Assembly (NCBI RefSeq): GCF_003589595.1
Contig: NW_020653333.1
Location: 2,481,996-2,545,995 of the forward strand
Direction: 5' to 3'
DNA length: 64,000 nt
Source: Hyposmocoma kahamanoa
Lineage: Eukaryota > Arthropoda > Insecta > Lepidoptera > Cosmopterigidae
In this document: positions 1-12,600 of the stretch, piece by piece
Numbering within the stretch: the first letter of the stretch is position 1
How the letters are laid out: every line of letters begins with the position of its first letter
Program-made: the position numbers and the translations under genes
The notes under the pieces: generated by a model
Databases searched by the model: none
What the model saw: only the letters and a program-made list of their open reading frames with translations
What the model was told of the DNA's origin: nothing

Positions 1-117
1 TATATATATCTCCAATTATTTAATATGATACTTTCGTTATATGGTATACAATATTAAATATGATCCTGTAATATGATAGGTAGGTACCTGAATGTAGTCT
101 ACCTACTAAACGGCTAT

Positions 118-275
118 GAATCCCAAGTATAGCGATGCAATCGCGCGTTTGTATCGATGCAGTCGCGCGCTTGTGCTGTTTAAAATCGCGCGCGTGTGAA
201 AGGTAGACGATTAGCGACTGTATCGCGTAGGCATTGCGTTTTAAAAATCGCCGCTTGTAAACGCTCTTAGGCTAG
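118..275. repeat. CpG-rich dispersed repeat, copy 1
   Basis: The stretch is built from recurring words such as GCGATGCAATCGCGCGTTTG and GACGATTAGCGACTG. The same words return near 14.33-14.53 kb and 46.1-46.3 kb, with relatives at 1.18-1.99 kb. CpG density is far above the surrounding AT-rich DNA. The internal GCGATTGC-type motifs are self-complementary. No coding potential is seen. It is most likely a non-autonomous mobile element, class unknown. Confidence 0.6.
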
Positions 276-480
276 TATCTTTTTTAGAAACACACACACA
301 AACTCAAACAACTTTTCTCTATAAAACGTAATATTCAAATTCTTTTTGTCTTTGCCATCAAGAAAATTGTCACTAAATTGTCACAGCTGTCAATCTGTCT
401 ACCTTAGTTTTTGTGTTATAGGTTTCTGATGGTTCTCCCAGGATGGCATCAAAGGTATCAGTAAGATTTAAATTTCCGCG

Positions 481-637
481 ATGATTCTGCTATACGTGTG
501 GCTCATGTCACAATTCATATTAGACCCGGCTAAGGGAGACCAATGGAATGATATGTGCACATCCTACGGCTACACATTACTGGAAGCCAAGTTTGGAAAG
601 GAAAAACACTGGCTTTGCATTAAGTTGGTAGATATGG
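481..637 (+). CDS. Probable first coding exon of the ADAM10-like gene
   Basis: An ATG at 481 opens a frame of 52 codons plus one base that ends at a GTAAGT donor. Its first 14 residues (MILLYVWLMSQFIL) are hydrophobic and could serve as a signal peptide. The leftover G joins in phase with the acceptor at 3381. I do not recognise the peptide itself as ADAM, so assignment to this gene rests on phase, strand and position. It could instead belong to another gene, or further exons could lie between. Confidence 0.45.
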
Positions 638-3600
638 GTAAGTGGAAATTTTAGCTGGACCTAGAGGTGGGAAATCTGCATATTTTTTTTAAACGTTAAA
701 ACGTAGTGTTTTTCTTTAAAAAACGTGCTTTTCCAAACGCTCCTCACTTACGCTCTTAAGAGTCGTATGCCAGAACTCTACTCAATGCTCAAGTGAAGAC
801 TTCAGTACGATTTCTAGTGTTTGATATCATACTCAGGTCCTGACTTGAGCATTGAGTAGAGTTCTGGAATACGATCATTAGTTTGAAGCTTACAAAATCG
901 TTTAGAAAAACGTTCTTCATGTTAAAAAAAATCTTAAAACGTTGTGTTGATAGCGAAAAGTAAGAGTAGACGAGCAGGATGACAAACAGTATCATAAATG
1001 CAATATAAGCTCAGTAGAGTGTCAATGTAATTACTATGAGTAATGGTTTCAAGAAAACTAGTAGACTTGGTGACCTGGTTGCTCTGGATAATATGTAACA
1101 CCGCGACATATGTTCTTGAACTTGCTGTGATTTACAAGTAAAAATGTTTGCTTACACTTTCAGTTCTTAGAGCTTATGCACACGACGCATTTTATACGCG
1201 CCGACGACGCGCGTCTACGCACTGCAAACGTGTAGTCGCGAATTTGTATCGCGCATTTTGTAAAAGACAGTTTCAATTACAGTTTGAATTGTTAATTTCA
1301 GTTAGTTTTCGCAATGAAACTACTACACGATTTTCTAAGTGTAAACTCCAGAGTAGAGTAACTATATAAGCCTCTTGCTTGCAACGCAACGCGATGTTTG
1401 AGCGCGTTTGAATCGATTCACTACAGCACGTCTGCGGTGCGTATAACCGTAGATAATACTAATAACAATAAAGTCCCATGCACACGGCGTATTTTATACG
1501 CACAGACACCGCACAGACGACGCGCAGATGACGCACGTGAACGCGATTCAAACGCGATGTAGTCGCAGCGAGTAAATCTTTGCACACGTTCACAAATTCT
1601 GTGGCGCCGTAAACGCGCGTCATTTGCGTGTATACGCATCGCAGACACGCTGTAGTCGCGCATATGTATCGCGCATTTTAATAAGAGATGGTTTGAAGTT
1701 TAGTTTTGTTTGGTAATTTACAAGAAATTCCAAGTGTAAACTCCAGTGAAGTGGAGTATATAAGTTTCTTGCTTTCAACGCGATGTTTGCGCCATTTTGA
1801 ATCGATTCAAACGCGCGTAAAACGCGATACAGACGACCTTCGATCGCGCTCCTCGCGTGCGTCTTTATCGCGTTAGAATCGATACAAACGCAACAATCTA
1901 CTTTTTGAACCCCTACGGTGCCGTATAATGCGCGTTACATGAACGCACGTCGTCGGCGCGTATGAAATACGCTCTTAGGTTCGCATAGGCTCTTAGGTTC
2001 CCGCGATTGCTATACATTAGACATGGTAACTGTTTTTACCCGACTGCGGAATGGTTATGTTTTTCTACTATATGTATGTCCATTTCGTTTTCACGCTGTA
2101 CAGACTAAACTATGAGGTGTCGTTAGATTCGTCTTGATTATGTGAGTGTCATAGGCTATAAAAATTAATCAAAATAGTGAAGGGGATAATTTTTTTATCT
2201 TTCCAGCTAAATATTTTTGCAATCGGGTTTTTGTTTTTTTAAATGATTTTTAGACTTGTTTCGGATCTAAATCGCGTTTATTTGTTTTTTCAAACAAACA
2301 GTCAACTATGACCGTGGAACCAGGGCCCAAGTCTGCTAATTTTAAATATTTTTTTTTATAATATCAAGTATAGGGACGAACAAGTTCTGCACGTGTTGTT
2401 GTTGTTGTGCAGTGGCAGTCAGAGCTAAGATCTAAATGGGCAAATCCATGTGCCTGTAATTTCACCAGCACACTTAATCTTTAAAACAGGAACCATTGAT
2501 GTACACATTCGCATCAGCAGTATTATATCACTTGTGTGCCGAATAGAGTGCCAATGGTACGATTTTATACGTTTGTTACTAAAATTTAAGAATAGCGGCT
2601 TGTCAATGGCCATCGATCGTAATTTTTTGTTTTGTGAATGGCGAGTTTATTGCACGTCAATGGCGTAGTTTACTAATGTATTATTAATTAATGGAATCTC
2701 ACAAGAACTACAGCTGAGCAGTAGACTTTATTATAGTAGCAGTAGAGCTCCTTGTCAAGGAGTTCGTCCAGGAAAGTACTGCCACCTTAGCTATTTCTGC
2801 CGCCAAGCAGTAACGTGAACATTACTGCGTTCCTGTTTCGAAGGGCAAGGGTGAAATTACAGGCACATGGGACTTGTCAACTTATGTCTCAGGGTTTCGG
2901 GCGCAGTGGCAGTACCCTCAGATCTTTGTGATTTTAAAGCTCCGAGTGACACATCAAATGTTATGGACAGGCGCGTCGCTTACCACCAGGCGCACGACTT
3001 ATTCGTCCCGTCACTTACTATTCTAAGCTTCTATAATTATAATAATAAAAATAACGCACACACTCAACATAGCCCCGCACTAGGGAAACCCTGTGTCGCG
3101 GGTACCATGGACACATATAGACAACGACAAATTACACCCAAACTCACGAGAGAAACAAATGTAGGCCATACAAATATTTCTCCCGGCCCGGGAATCGAAT
3201 CTGGGACCTCTGGGTGGCAGTCCGGCATGGCAACCATTCAGCCACAGAGGCAGTTTATAAGTCAGTCTATTATATAAGCAGTCTATATATATTATTATAA
3301 GCAGTCTATATGTTCAACATTATAACGGCTACGTCACACGATTTAGTAATTTGGTTAAAGAAATAACTATTTTTTCCTAGCTTCATCGCAACTGACGCGA
3401 GCCAGCGGAGCAGTACTCCTCGACCCTGATCCCATAGAGTCCGGCAACTACATCCAAGCTTATCCCCTACAAGATATCATTATGGCGTACGGTTTTCCCG
3501 TAGAAACTCCACAGGCCGGTTCAGCCGAGGGGTATATCGGAGAAGACGGACACTTTTACGGCGTGTTACATATTGGTACGATGATAGCCTGTTCCATGTT

Positions 3601-6600
3601 ATCAACTATTAAGTCTGTTGCTGGAGATAGAAATATCATTGGTGCTGCGATTCTATGCGCAGAGCCCAGTACTGAAGCGTATTACAAGCAAAGACACACC
3701 TCGAAAATCAACACTGTGCGTTGTAACCATAATTTTGGAAAAATCAGTAACCCATCTTCAGTTCTTTTAGCAATAGCCTCCTTTACGCAGGAGCGTACAG
3801 GATTGTGCGCGGGATAGCCTGCACGCGCAATCGCGCGCGATTACCTGTTTGAAATTTGCTTGTCGATCGGCGCCACCACCTTAAATAAATTTAATAATTA
3901 AAATATTATTTATCTAGTTCTTAGGTATTTTTAAGTTGTTCTTTCGCGATTGTTACACTTATGAAAAGAAACTATATTTCCGGATTTAAATCGCGTATAT
4001 TTGCTTTTTCAACAAACCAACGTTTCGGACCCTTTACAGGTCCCATGGTCTCGGTCTGTCAACCGTCAAATCTACGCGATATAAATCCGGAAAAATAGTT
4101 TTAAAATATTATTTATTTATTTACATATTAAATTATAAAACTGCCAAAAAAACCATGGTGTTCATTGTGCAAAAAAACCATTATTGTCAATTTTTTTTTA
4201 ATAATACACTGATTTGCAGTAATTGGCAAAAATGTGCGTAATCCCTAGATCTTATGTATTTCGACGTTATTTACTGGCAATTTCACTTGTAATTTCGTTC
4301 GAAATTGCAAGTTTAAAACCGTTTTCTAAACCAAATTTTCAAAATTAATCAAATATTCATGGCATTGTAACATGTACCTAATTGCGTGATCTATAACGGC
4401 CACGATTTATCCAAAAAAAAATGTTTTTTTTAGGAAACCGAACATTGCACGCGGACCCTTACAACACAGACGACACTGCCAAAGTGTTTGGTGGCTTCGA
4501 CGACGACTATGTGGTCGCCCCACCACGCTCGCGCCGCGACCATTACCAGGTGAAGTTATCAGGTGAAGTTTGACACTTGCACCGTAACACTTTTGCGTTG
4601 TCCTTCTCACGCATACCCATGACCCATTGGCGTCCTTCCTTTCTTTGGCGTCAATACTACGCAAGTCATTAATGGATTTGCTTTATGTGATTTGTAGACA
4701 TCGGATACTTTCATTTTTTTTTATGATACCAAGTGAAGGAATCTTATCAGATCATTCCATCACAATGAGACATAAACTGAAAAGTCCCATATGCCTGTAT
4801 TTTCAGCAGCACGCCATTACAGCTGCAGTGCCACTCAGAGCTTTAAATCGCAAAGATCTGAGGGGCCCTGCTACTGCGCCCGTCACCCTGAGACATAAGT
4901 TGACAAGTCCCATGTGCCTGTAATTTCACCAGCACCCTTACCCTTCAAAACCGGAACACAGTAATGCTGACACTACTGCTTGGCGGCAGAAATCCGTAAG
5001 ACGGCAGCACTTCTCTGGACGAAATCTTTCACGAGGCGTTCTACTGATAGCAGTAGAGCACAGTATCTAGCTATTGCTGAAATAACACTTGATCTTATTC
5101 CTCCTGTAAAAATTGCTCACAAGTCAAGACTTGTGAGCAATTTTGGCTTTCGGTCTCAAGCGAACCTAAGGTCGAAAGAAATAACTAACGTAACAAAATG
5201 ATCAATTTACTTAAGAGGGAGCAGAGGAAAAATTCCTAATCTTCGATTTGATTTTAGAGGGGTATATCCACTTTAAAGTTAAAAATAAAATATTGTATGA
5301 GTAACTACACGATATATTCAAGCATAGACATTAATCAGAAACATAAAACCATAAAGTTTCCTCGATAGATAAAAATCACGAAATGACCTCTAATTTTTTC
5401 ACTTCACATTTTTTCGATTTATCCTCGAAATGCTACAGGTTATTAGGACAAAAATTAGATAATTAATTATATTTATGCATGATCGACAACTGTCACTATG
5501 GATTTTTTTTAATCTCTTTAGTTTTAGAGTTATTCCGCTAAAACGAATTTGGTACTTTTAATGCGCAAAATTCAACATCTCCTGTCGCATGTCACACGAA
5601 CTTCAGACATATATTTGTTTCACAAATTTGGGCGGAGCCAACGTCAAAACTTTTTTGGCATGAGAGCTCTTAGTGACGTTCTCAAAAGGACCTCGTTTGT
5701 CATTTAGATGTAATTTTTCGGGAAGAATTAATAACGTGGTGCAAAGTTTTATTACCACGTCATCTTCCGGTAAACATACATCCTGAACTTTTAACTCTGC
5801 TGCACCAAGTGTTGACCTGATCTCTGGAGTCAACTTCCGCTCTAGTGTTGGAAACTGGTGGATTGAACTCGAGTTGTTAAGGACTGGTCGGATCAAAAGC
5901 TTTTCAAAAATTTGGCTGCTCCAAAATGGCTGCCACATAAAATCGAGTTTTCAGTATCTCTGCAACTATCAAACGACAACTATGGATCCTTCTACGGTAT
6001 TGAAAGAAAAGATTAGACGCAATGAAAATCTGTTCGAAATGATAATGAAAGCTTGCTTACAATTTTATCTATTATTCAAAGGACAGTCATTGAATGTGTT
6101 GCAGCAAATCATCATAGCATACTTAGGGTCGTATTCTAGAACTCTACTCAATGCTCAAGTCAGGATTGCACTGGAAACACAAGCACTGGAAATACGACCC
6201 TAATGGCAGGGACTTGAGTATGATTTCGAGTACTTTAAACCGTACTCAAATCCTGACTTGAGCATTGAGTAGAGTTCTAGATTACGACCCTTAGGGTCGT
6301 ATTCCAGAACTCTACTCAATGCTCAAGTCAGGATTTGAGCAGACTTGAGTATGATTTCAAGCACTAGAAATACGACCCTAATGGCAAGGACTTGAGTATG
6401 ATTTCTAGTGCTTTGAATCATACTCAAGTCCTGACTTGAGCATTGAGTAGAGTTCTAGAATACGACCCTGAATGCAAGAAGTCAGGGGTCCTATTCTCGA
6501 AACACAAAATCTGCAGTTAAGGCCGTTTTCCCACTATGGATGACCTATATGACTATGACTATGACTAAGTCTATGACTATAGACTTGAGTTTCGATCGGG

Positions 6601-9600
6601 ACTAGAACTAAGAATGTATGACAACGCGATTTGACAGTCTCGAACCTTCGACTTCGAGAGTATTTCCGTAGGTCATCAATAGAGGGAAAACGGCTGAACT
6701 ACGGATTTCGTGCTTCCTGACTTCTTGCTCTAATGATTTTACTGCTTACAGACCTAACTCCTGATGATTTTGAAAGGCACGGCCGGTTTACACACATATT
6801 CATTTGTATTCTAGATCCCTCTAACCAATTTTTGTGTCTGATTAAAAACACTTCTTTGTTAAACTTTGATGTTGTCCACTTTTCATTTAATTTCGCAGAA
6901 AGGCTTGAGATTTTCATCCTGAGATCTCTTAAAGATTCGTCAAAAGCTTCAGTGATATTATGTTTTTTTTATAAATCCTCAAAAATGCGATTGGTTCGTT
7001 CACTTTTCTCAAGTTTTAGCCACTCTTTGAAACATTCCATTTTCGTCATAGTTATGAAACGTTCTGAAACAAGAACAATAATTTTACTTGCGGGGCTTTT
7101 CGGGGTCTAAAATATATAAGAATCTATACCTGAATATTTTGGTAATATAATATACAGAAGTATCTAGACGGATACATTTGGATACAAAAATTTACATTCC
7201 TTTAAAGTTTACAATTAAGGAGAAATATACAAAAATTCTTCATAGATTTTCAAACTCATGTTACACCAAGAATAATCATGCTATTTGTAAAAAAAATACG
7301 TGATAATAGTCTATATACCTTCAACAGAATATTCCATCAGACAAAACACTTTTCACTTTGCTACCAATTTTAAGGGATGCTTTCATAATTGTACTAAAAA
7401 TGCAACTGATTTGCAAATGTAAATCTCAACTCCCAAATCACTTCCCTTTCACACCCGACAAGTACTATAATTAGTTATTTGACCTAATTAGTTCTTGGAA
7501 CTCGGTACCTGTGAGGGGTTCTTTACAAGTTGTTATCACCTGTTCCTGGAGATTATGTCATGAATTTTGTCCTGCTAGCTTGTACTAGACGAGACACTGC
7601 GACGGTACACAAGTTTCGTAGCTACATTTATTTATCACTAATGGTTAGAAACTAGAAATCAATTGAAATTAAAGCTCATAGGTAGAATGACGTATTATCT
7701 ATGCGTGTATCAATTGGACAATAACGGCGCACGAACACACCCCGGGCACTCCATACAACGGTCGAAAGTTAGTTATCTACTACTACCACATATTGCGAGG
7801 TGCTATCTGCACACGCGCAAATGTGTGCGTGAAGTGGCAGGGTTATCCATCACTATCTCGTACTATTACGTTACGTGGTCAGAGCAGCAACATAGCGAAA
7901 ATTCTAATGCGAAACTGTTGTCTATAATTCTATTGATAGAATCCTAATAATTATACATGTTCATTAGGTATTTACATCGATATAATATTATGTTTTTCTT
8001 TAATTCACTAACTAGAATAATATTGAAGGTTTATTTTAAAAATATGTTAAAGCACTAAAAAAGGTTACATTTTGGATAGGTAATTTTAAATAAGGTAACC
8101 AAGGTATTTGAAATTTTGTGACCAAGATTATCATTACCTAGTTAATAATTAGATTCACTACGTAATATTTATCGGCAATACAAATTGAAAATTCGAGAAC
8201 CCTTGCCTACTAGCTTACGAAGTTGTGGCGTCTCATTATATTGATATAATAAATCCGTATTATGTATTACTCTGCACTAAATAAATGAAGAAAACAATAA
8301 ATGAATGAGTCTCGGACAAGTTTTTTTTTTCATTCGGGAAACGAAAGAAACTCATCTCTTTATCCCGTTTAGATGACGATAAACAGCCGTACACAGCACA
8401 ATTTACAACTATTATAAATAGTAACATAAAATGATGTTACCTATTTAAATGAAAACTATATTCAAATATCGTGTTCTTAGGTTTAGGTCAGTCAACTGTG
8501 ACCATGGGACCTGTGACCATGGGACCTGTAAAGGGCCCGAAACGTCGGTTTGTTTGGAAAAACAAATGTACGCGATTTAAATCCGGAAAAATAGTTTCAA
8601 TTCGTATATATTCAAATAATCAAAGCCGTCTTAGCGCGAAAACCGCTCGCCGACAGCCTTATTGCCGTTCAGTCTGTGTGAGAGGTGTGGTGCGGTGTTT
8701 AAAGCTAGGGAGGAGCGACGAGTGTCCGTTCTCGTTACTTTTTAGTTCTTTGGCACGAGGCAAGATAACACTGCCATCATTGCAAATAGGTACTACCTAT
8801 TTGTGTTGTTCTGGCTGCGTTGCGAGATAAAGCAAATTTTTTTGTGACAATACGAAGTAATAACAAATTGATTAGTCTGCAGTTAGTTCGTATCCGAGAA
8901 GGCACGAAAAACGGTGCCTAATACTGTTTTGATATCAACACTAACGTAAGGGAGTTTTGGTATGGCGGATTTTTTGCTTGCTACTTCTACACGAGAGAAC
9001 AATTAATGGAGTAGAAAAGAGGTTCCTCAGAAAAATGTGTTATGTACGGTTATGTGACAGAGTGAGAAATACTACAATACGTGAACGATATGGTTTGAAA
9101 GAGGACGTAGTAACAAGTACAAATACATAATAATAATATTATCTTTAGGAAAAGTCCTGCCTAAATCGTGCCGCTATATAATGGCCGAGATCAGTTGGCT
9201 AGTTTTTCAAGACAGGATAGTACAATTACATTATTACACAGTACATTAACTATCACATTTCGAGACGCAGATGAACATTCACGTCCCGAGTCTGGAGGAG
9301 TTTCCGTACAACGTCCAAGAGCGAAAACGTGTCCCAGGAGTAGCCAGAGCGAGGGTCTGTGACCTGCTGCTTCTCGCAGATAAGGAATTCTTCGAAAAGG
9401 ATGCTAACTCCAGTCTGAACCACTGCGTTCGAAGAATGGTTCATGCGGTTGCGCAAGCCGATATCATTTTTAGAAACGCTGATTTTAATGAAGACGGAGT
9501 CCCAGATAACATTGGTTTGTAAAGTTTGGCACTACAAATCAAAATCTTTAAAAAATCTTTAATAAGGTACAATTTTATCCTAAATTTACTCGTACATCCG

Positions 9601-12600
9601 TATGCGTTGATAAATTTATGAAATAATATCATGAAAGCATACAAGTTAATTGTTATTCAATAGTGTCTCAACGAGATATAGCAGTAATCGTAAACTGACT
9701 TGGATTATGAGGAGCTTTGAATCACAAAAATAACTGGCTTACTTTGTGCCACCTAAGCGAGCGTATAAATACCTTTACGTACCTTTGCGACTCATTTGCC
9801 AGATCTGTATGCACCCTAACATCTTAACTCCAGGTTTCTCAGTAAAATACATCTTGGTTCTGACATCGAACGACACGAACTACCGCGTGTTCGGGGACCT
9901 GTTAAACAAGAAGACAGTGGACGGCAGGCAGTATTTGATGCGATTTGCACGGCTGCGGCGACTGTCTGAAGTTTGTCTGGGCGTCGCTTTCTCAGGACAT
10001 GCCTTTCTCAATAGGACTCTTGGATTAAGGTAATTATCAACGCTTTATTTATTACCAGAACACTTTTTGGTATCACGCTCATTGCCCCTTCAGATACCAG
10101 ACGACTTATAAGTATTTATCTTTGGAACCTTGAATTAAACCATTAAAAGAATCTGTTAGCTACATTCCGTTTTTTACCTTTAGTAAAGATTTTACTGCCT
10201 ACTACTAAAGTACACAGATGAAATTATTTTTGTATTTTAAAAGCCAACACCAAAAAATCGTAAGGTACAACGAAATACGTGTGGAAAAAAACTATAGCAT
10301 TGAATGCCTTAAATTTTCATCCAAAAATGGCTGTCGTACAACTGGTTTATATAACAGCTTCACATCTCTCGGCGGCGGCATGGGTGGCGCAGCAGGCGGA
10401 CTATGCGACCGAAGAGCGTACGGCAGGTCCTTTAACACCCTAGCGTTGGCGCACGCCACGGCTGATGACAAGGAACGAATCCCTGAACGAATAGCTGCTT
10501 TGACGCTAGCTCATGAGATGGGTAAGATACTTTTCATTGGACTGCATTTCAACTTTACTATACCTCATTCCTCCTCAGTAAACTCGTTGTTACCAAATAC
10601 AATGTGCATTCTCGCCATATTTACAGAGGTCATTCTATATCCGAAACTGATTCCAAATCACAAAAATATTAATTAAATCGAAAAAAAAAAATTCGTAAAT
10701 TTCTATATTTTATTATATTGCGGCATACAAATTTGATCCAAAGGATTTGCACGGCACTTGCTAACATTTTGAACAATGACCTTAAATGCGGGTAGCGACG
10801 GCTAGGAGTGTCGTATCGAGCGCGCGATTGGTACCTTGCTTCCCGTACTGCATCTACGTCACGCTGACATCCCACACACATTCTATTCTAGTCTGTCACG
10901 ACATGCCACGTAGTGTGGTACGTAAGCAAGAGTTAGTAGTGCAAAAAAGAAGCTACCAAGTTCACCAGAACCTGCATGGTAATCCATCAAGTACAAGTGC
11001 GTGTGTATTCTTATAGCATGATGTGAAACGTTTAGTTTACGCGGAGGATACGAGTGTCGAAGTTTCCGCTTTAAAAGTTGTGGAGTCTGTGGAGAATGTT
11101 GAAACGAAATTTACGTGCGAATCTAACATAGTGGTGCCTTTGGTACCGAGCCAGCCACCAGCTGTGGAGCTAGGTATTTCTAGCAATACTTTCTTGTAAC
11201 CTAAAGTTGGTAAGTACCAAATCTTTTCTAATTAATGTAAATAGTAAATTATAACGATACTAGTACATAATCATAATTTAAAAAATGGGTAAATAAGCGA
11301 TCGAGAAAGATTACATATCGCTCGGTGAAGCGGGTGGTGGGGTCACTGCCCTTGCGTGGTGCATATGACTTGAGACAATTTTGCAAAACTTTACTAGATA
11401 CAGTTAGCCAGAATATTGAACAGAATATTTTTTTTTTATTTCTATTATTAATTTCTTAAATGTGGCGAGAATGCTAATCATCACATTGTATAAGCGAGAA
11501 CCGCTGTAGGTAAGTCGTGTTAACACTATACTTTCATTTGTTAGTTACTTTAGATATGCAGACTGACAAACACCTCAAATGTTAAGACATTTGAGGTGTT
11601 TGTCAGTACCTACAGAATGGAGAAAATATTTATTTCCCACGAGAACTTGACATATGTTCACAATGTACTCCACCGTGACTAAAGTCAAGATCCTCTAGCT
11701 TCATACTCATATCTTGCTCTTCAGGTCACAGCTTTGGCGCACATCACGATGACAATTTTCCAAACCCAGAATGCAAAGGCTTCCTCATGGGATCACAGTC
11801 TTCAACGGCTGATAACAGCGCTCATTTCGAGTTCTCGCTTTGCAGCAAGAGGCTGATAGCTGCCACTTTGAGCAGTATGAGCTACTGCCTTACGGAGGAG
11901 GATAGGCCTTATTGCGGAAATGGTGAGATTGTTACTAAAATTTTGGGATTGAAAGCGATCTTTCCCAAAGATAGTAGCCAAAACCAAAATAAAAGTGNNN
12001 NNNNNNNAAAGTTACTTACAGTAGAAGTTACAGAGAGATATCCTGGAATGATGGTGTTAGTAATAGCACCAATACTCACGATTCTAGCATTTCTTCCGCA
12101 ACATGACCAATGTCAATTACAAAACTTGGCACAGGGATCTTAGTGAAACGGCAACCATAAGGAGAACCTGTTGCCCAACTCCTGGATTAATCCTATAAGA
12201 ACGCTACTAATCAGGAGAACTCGTTTTGCGAACTTAAGGTACATATCGTGCGTTCACTTCGCGAGCATATTCTTTCGCTGGTCAAACATTTGGCGAAGAT
12301 ATTATAAAGAAATTGGGGACGTTCTTCCGGATTTCTCGAAAATTCAAGCGTGAAAAATATTCGCAAATTGTTTCGTGAAAATTCGCGAAATAATTTTGCG
12401 AATGTTTTCAATGAGTTTTGTCCTTTCAAGTCGCTTCTCTTTCGATAGCTTATGCCTCATCTTACGCAATTGTGTTTCCAGCACGCTGCATAAAGAAGGA
12501 TGCTCGGTAGCGCCATCTGCTACATGTCATCCGTCTCAAGGGCTTTGCTGTACAGTTGATTGTCACTACACCAACCTCACGAAGCATGGCATTGTTAGTA

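Noticed and set aside
3190..3265. tRNA gene on the - strand
   Set aside because: Same reason; the tRNA-like part is followed by a body repeated at 21058 and 44288, so it is a SINE.
2867..3277. 136-codon ORF
   Set aside because: It is a reading of R1 and SINE repeats; the same words are untranslated elsewhere.
6126..6471. CRISPR-like array from repeated words
   Set aside because: The units are inverted pairs of a mobile element, not direct repeats with spacers, and the genome is animal.
8471..8830. 119-codon + ORF
   Set aside because: Starts inside a family F repeat with a tandem duplication and shows no domain.
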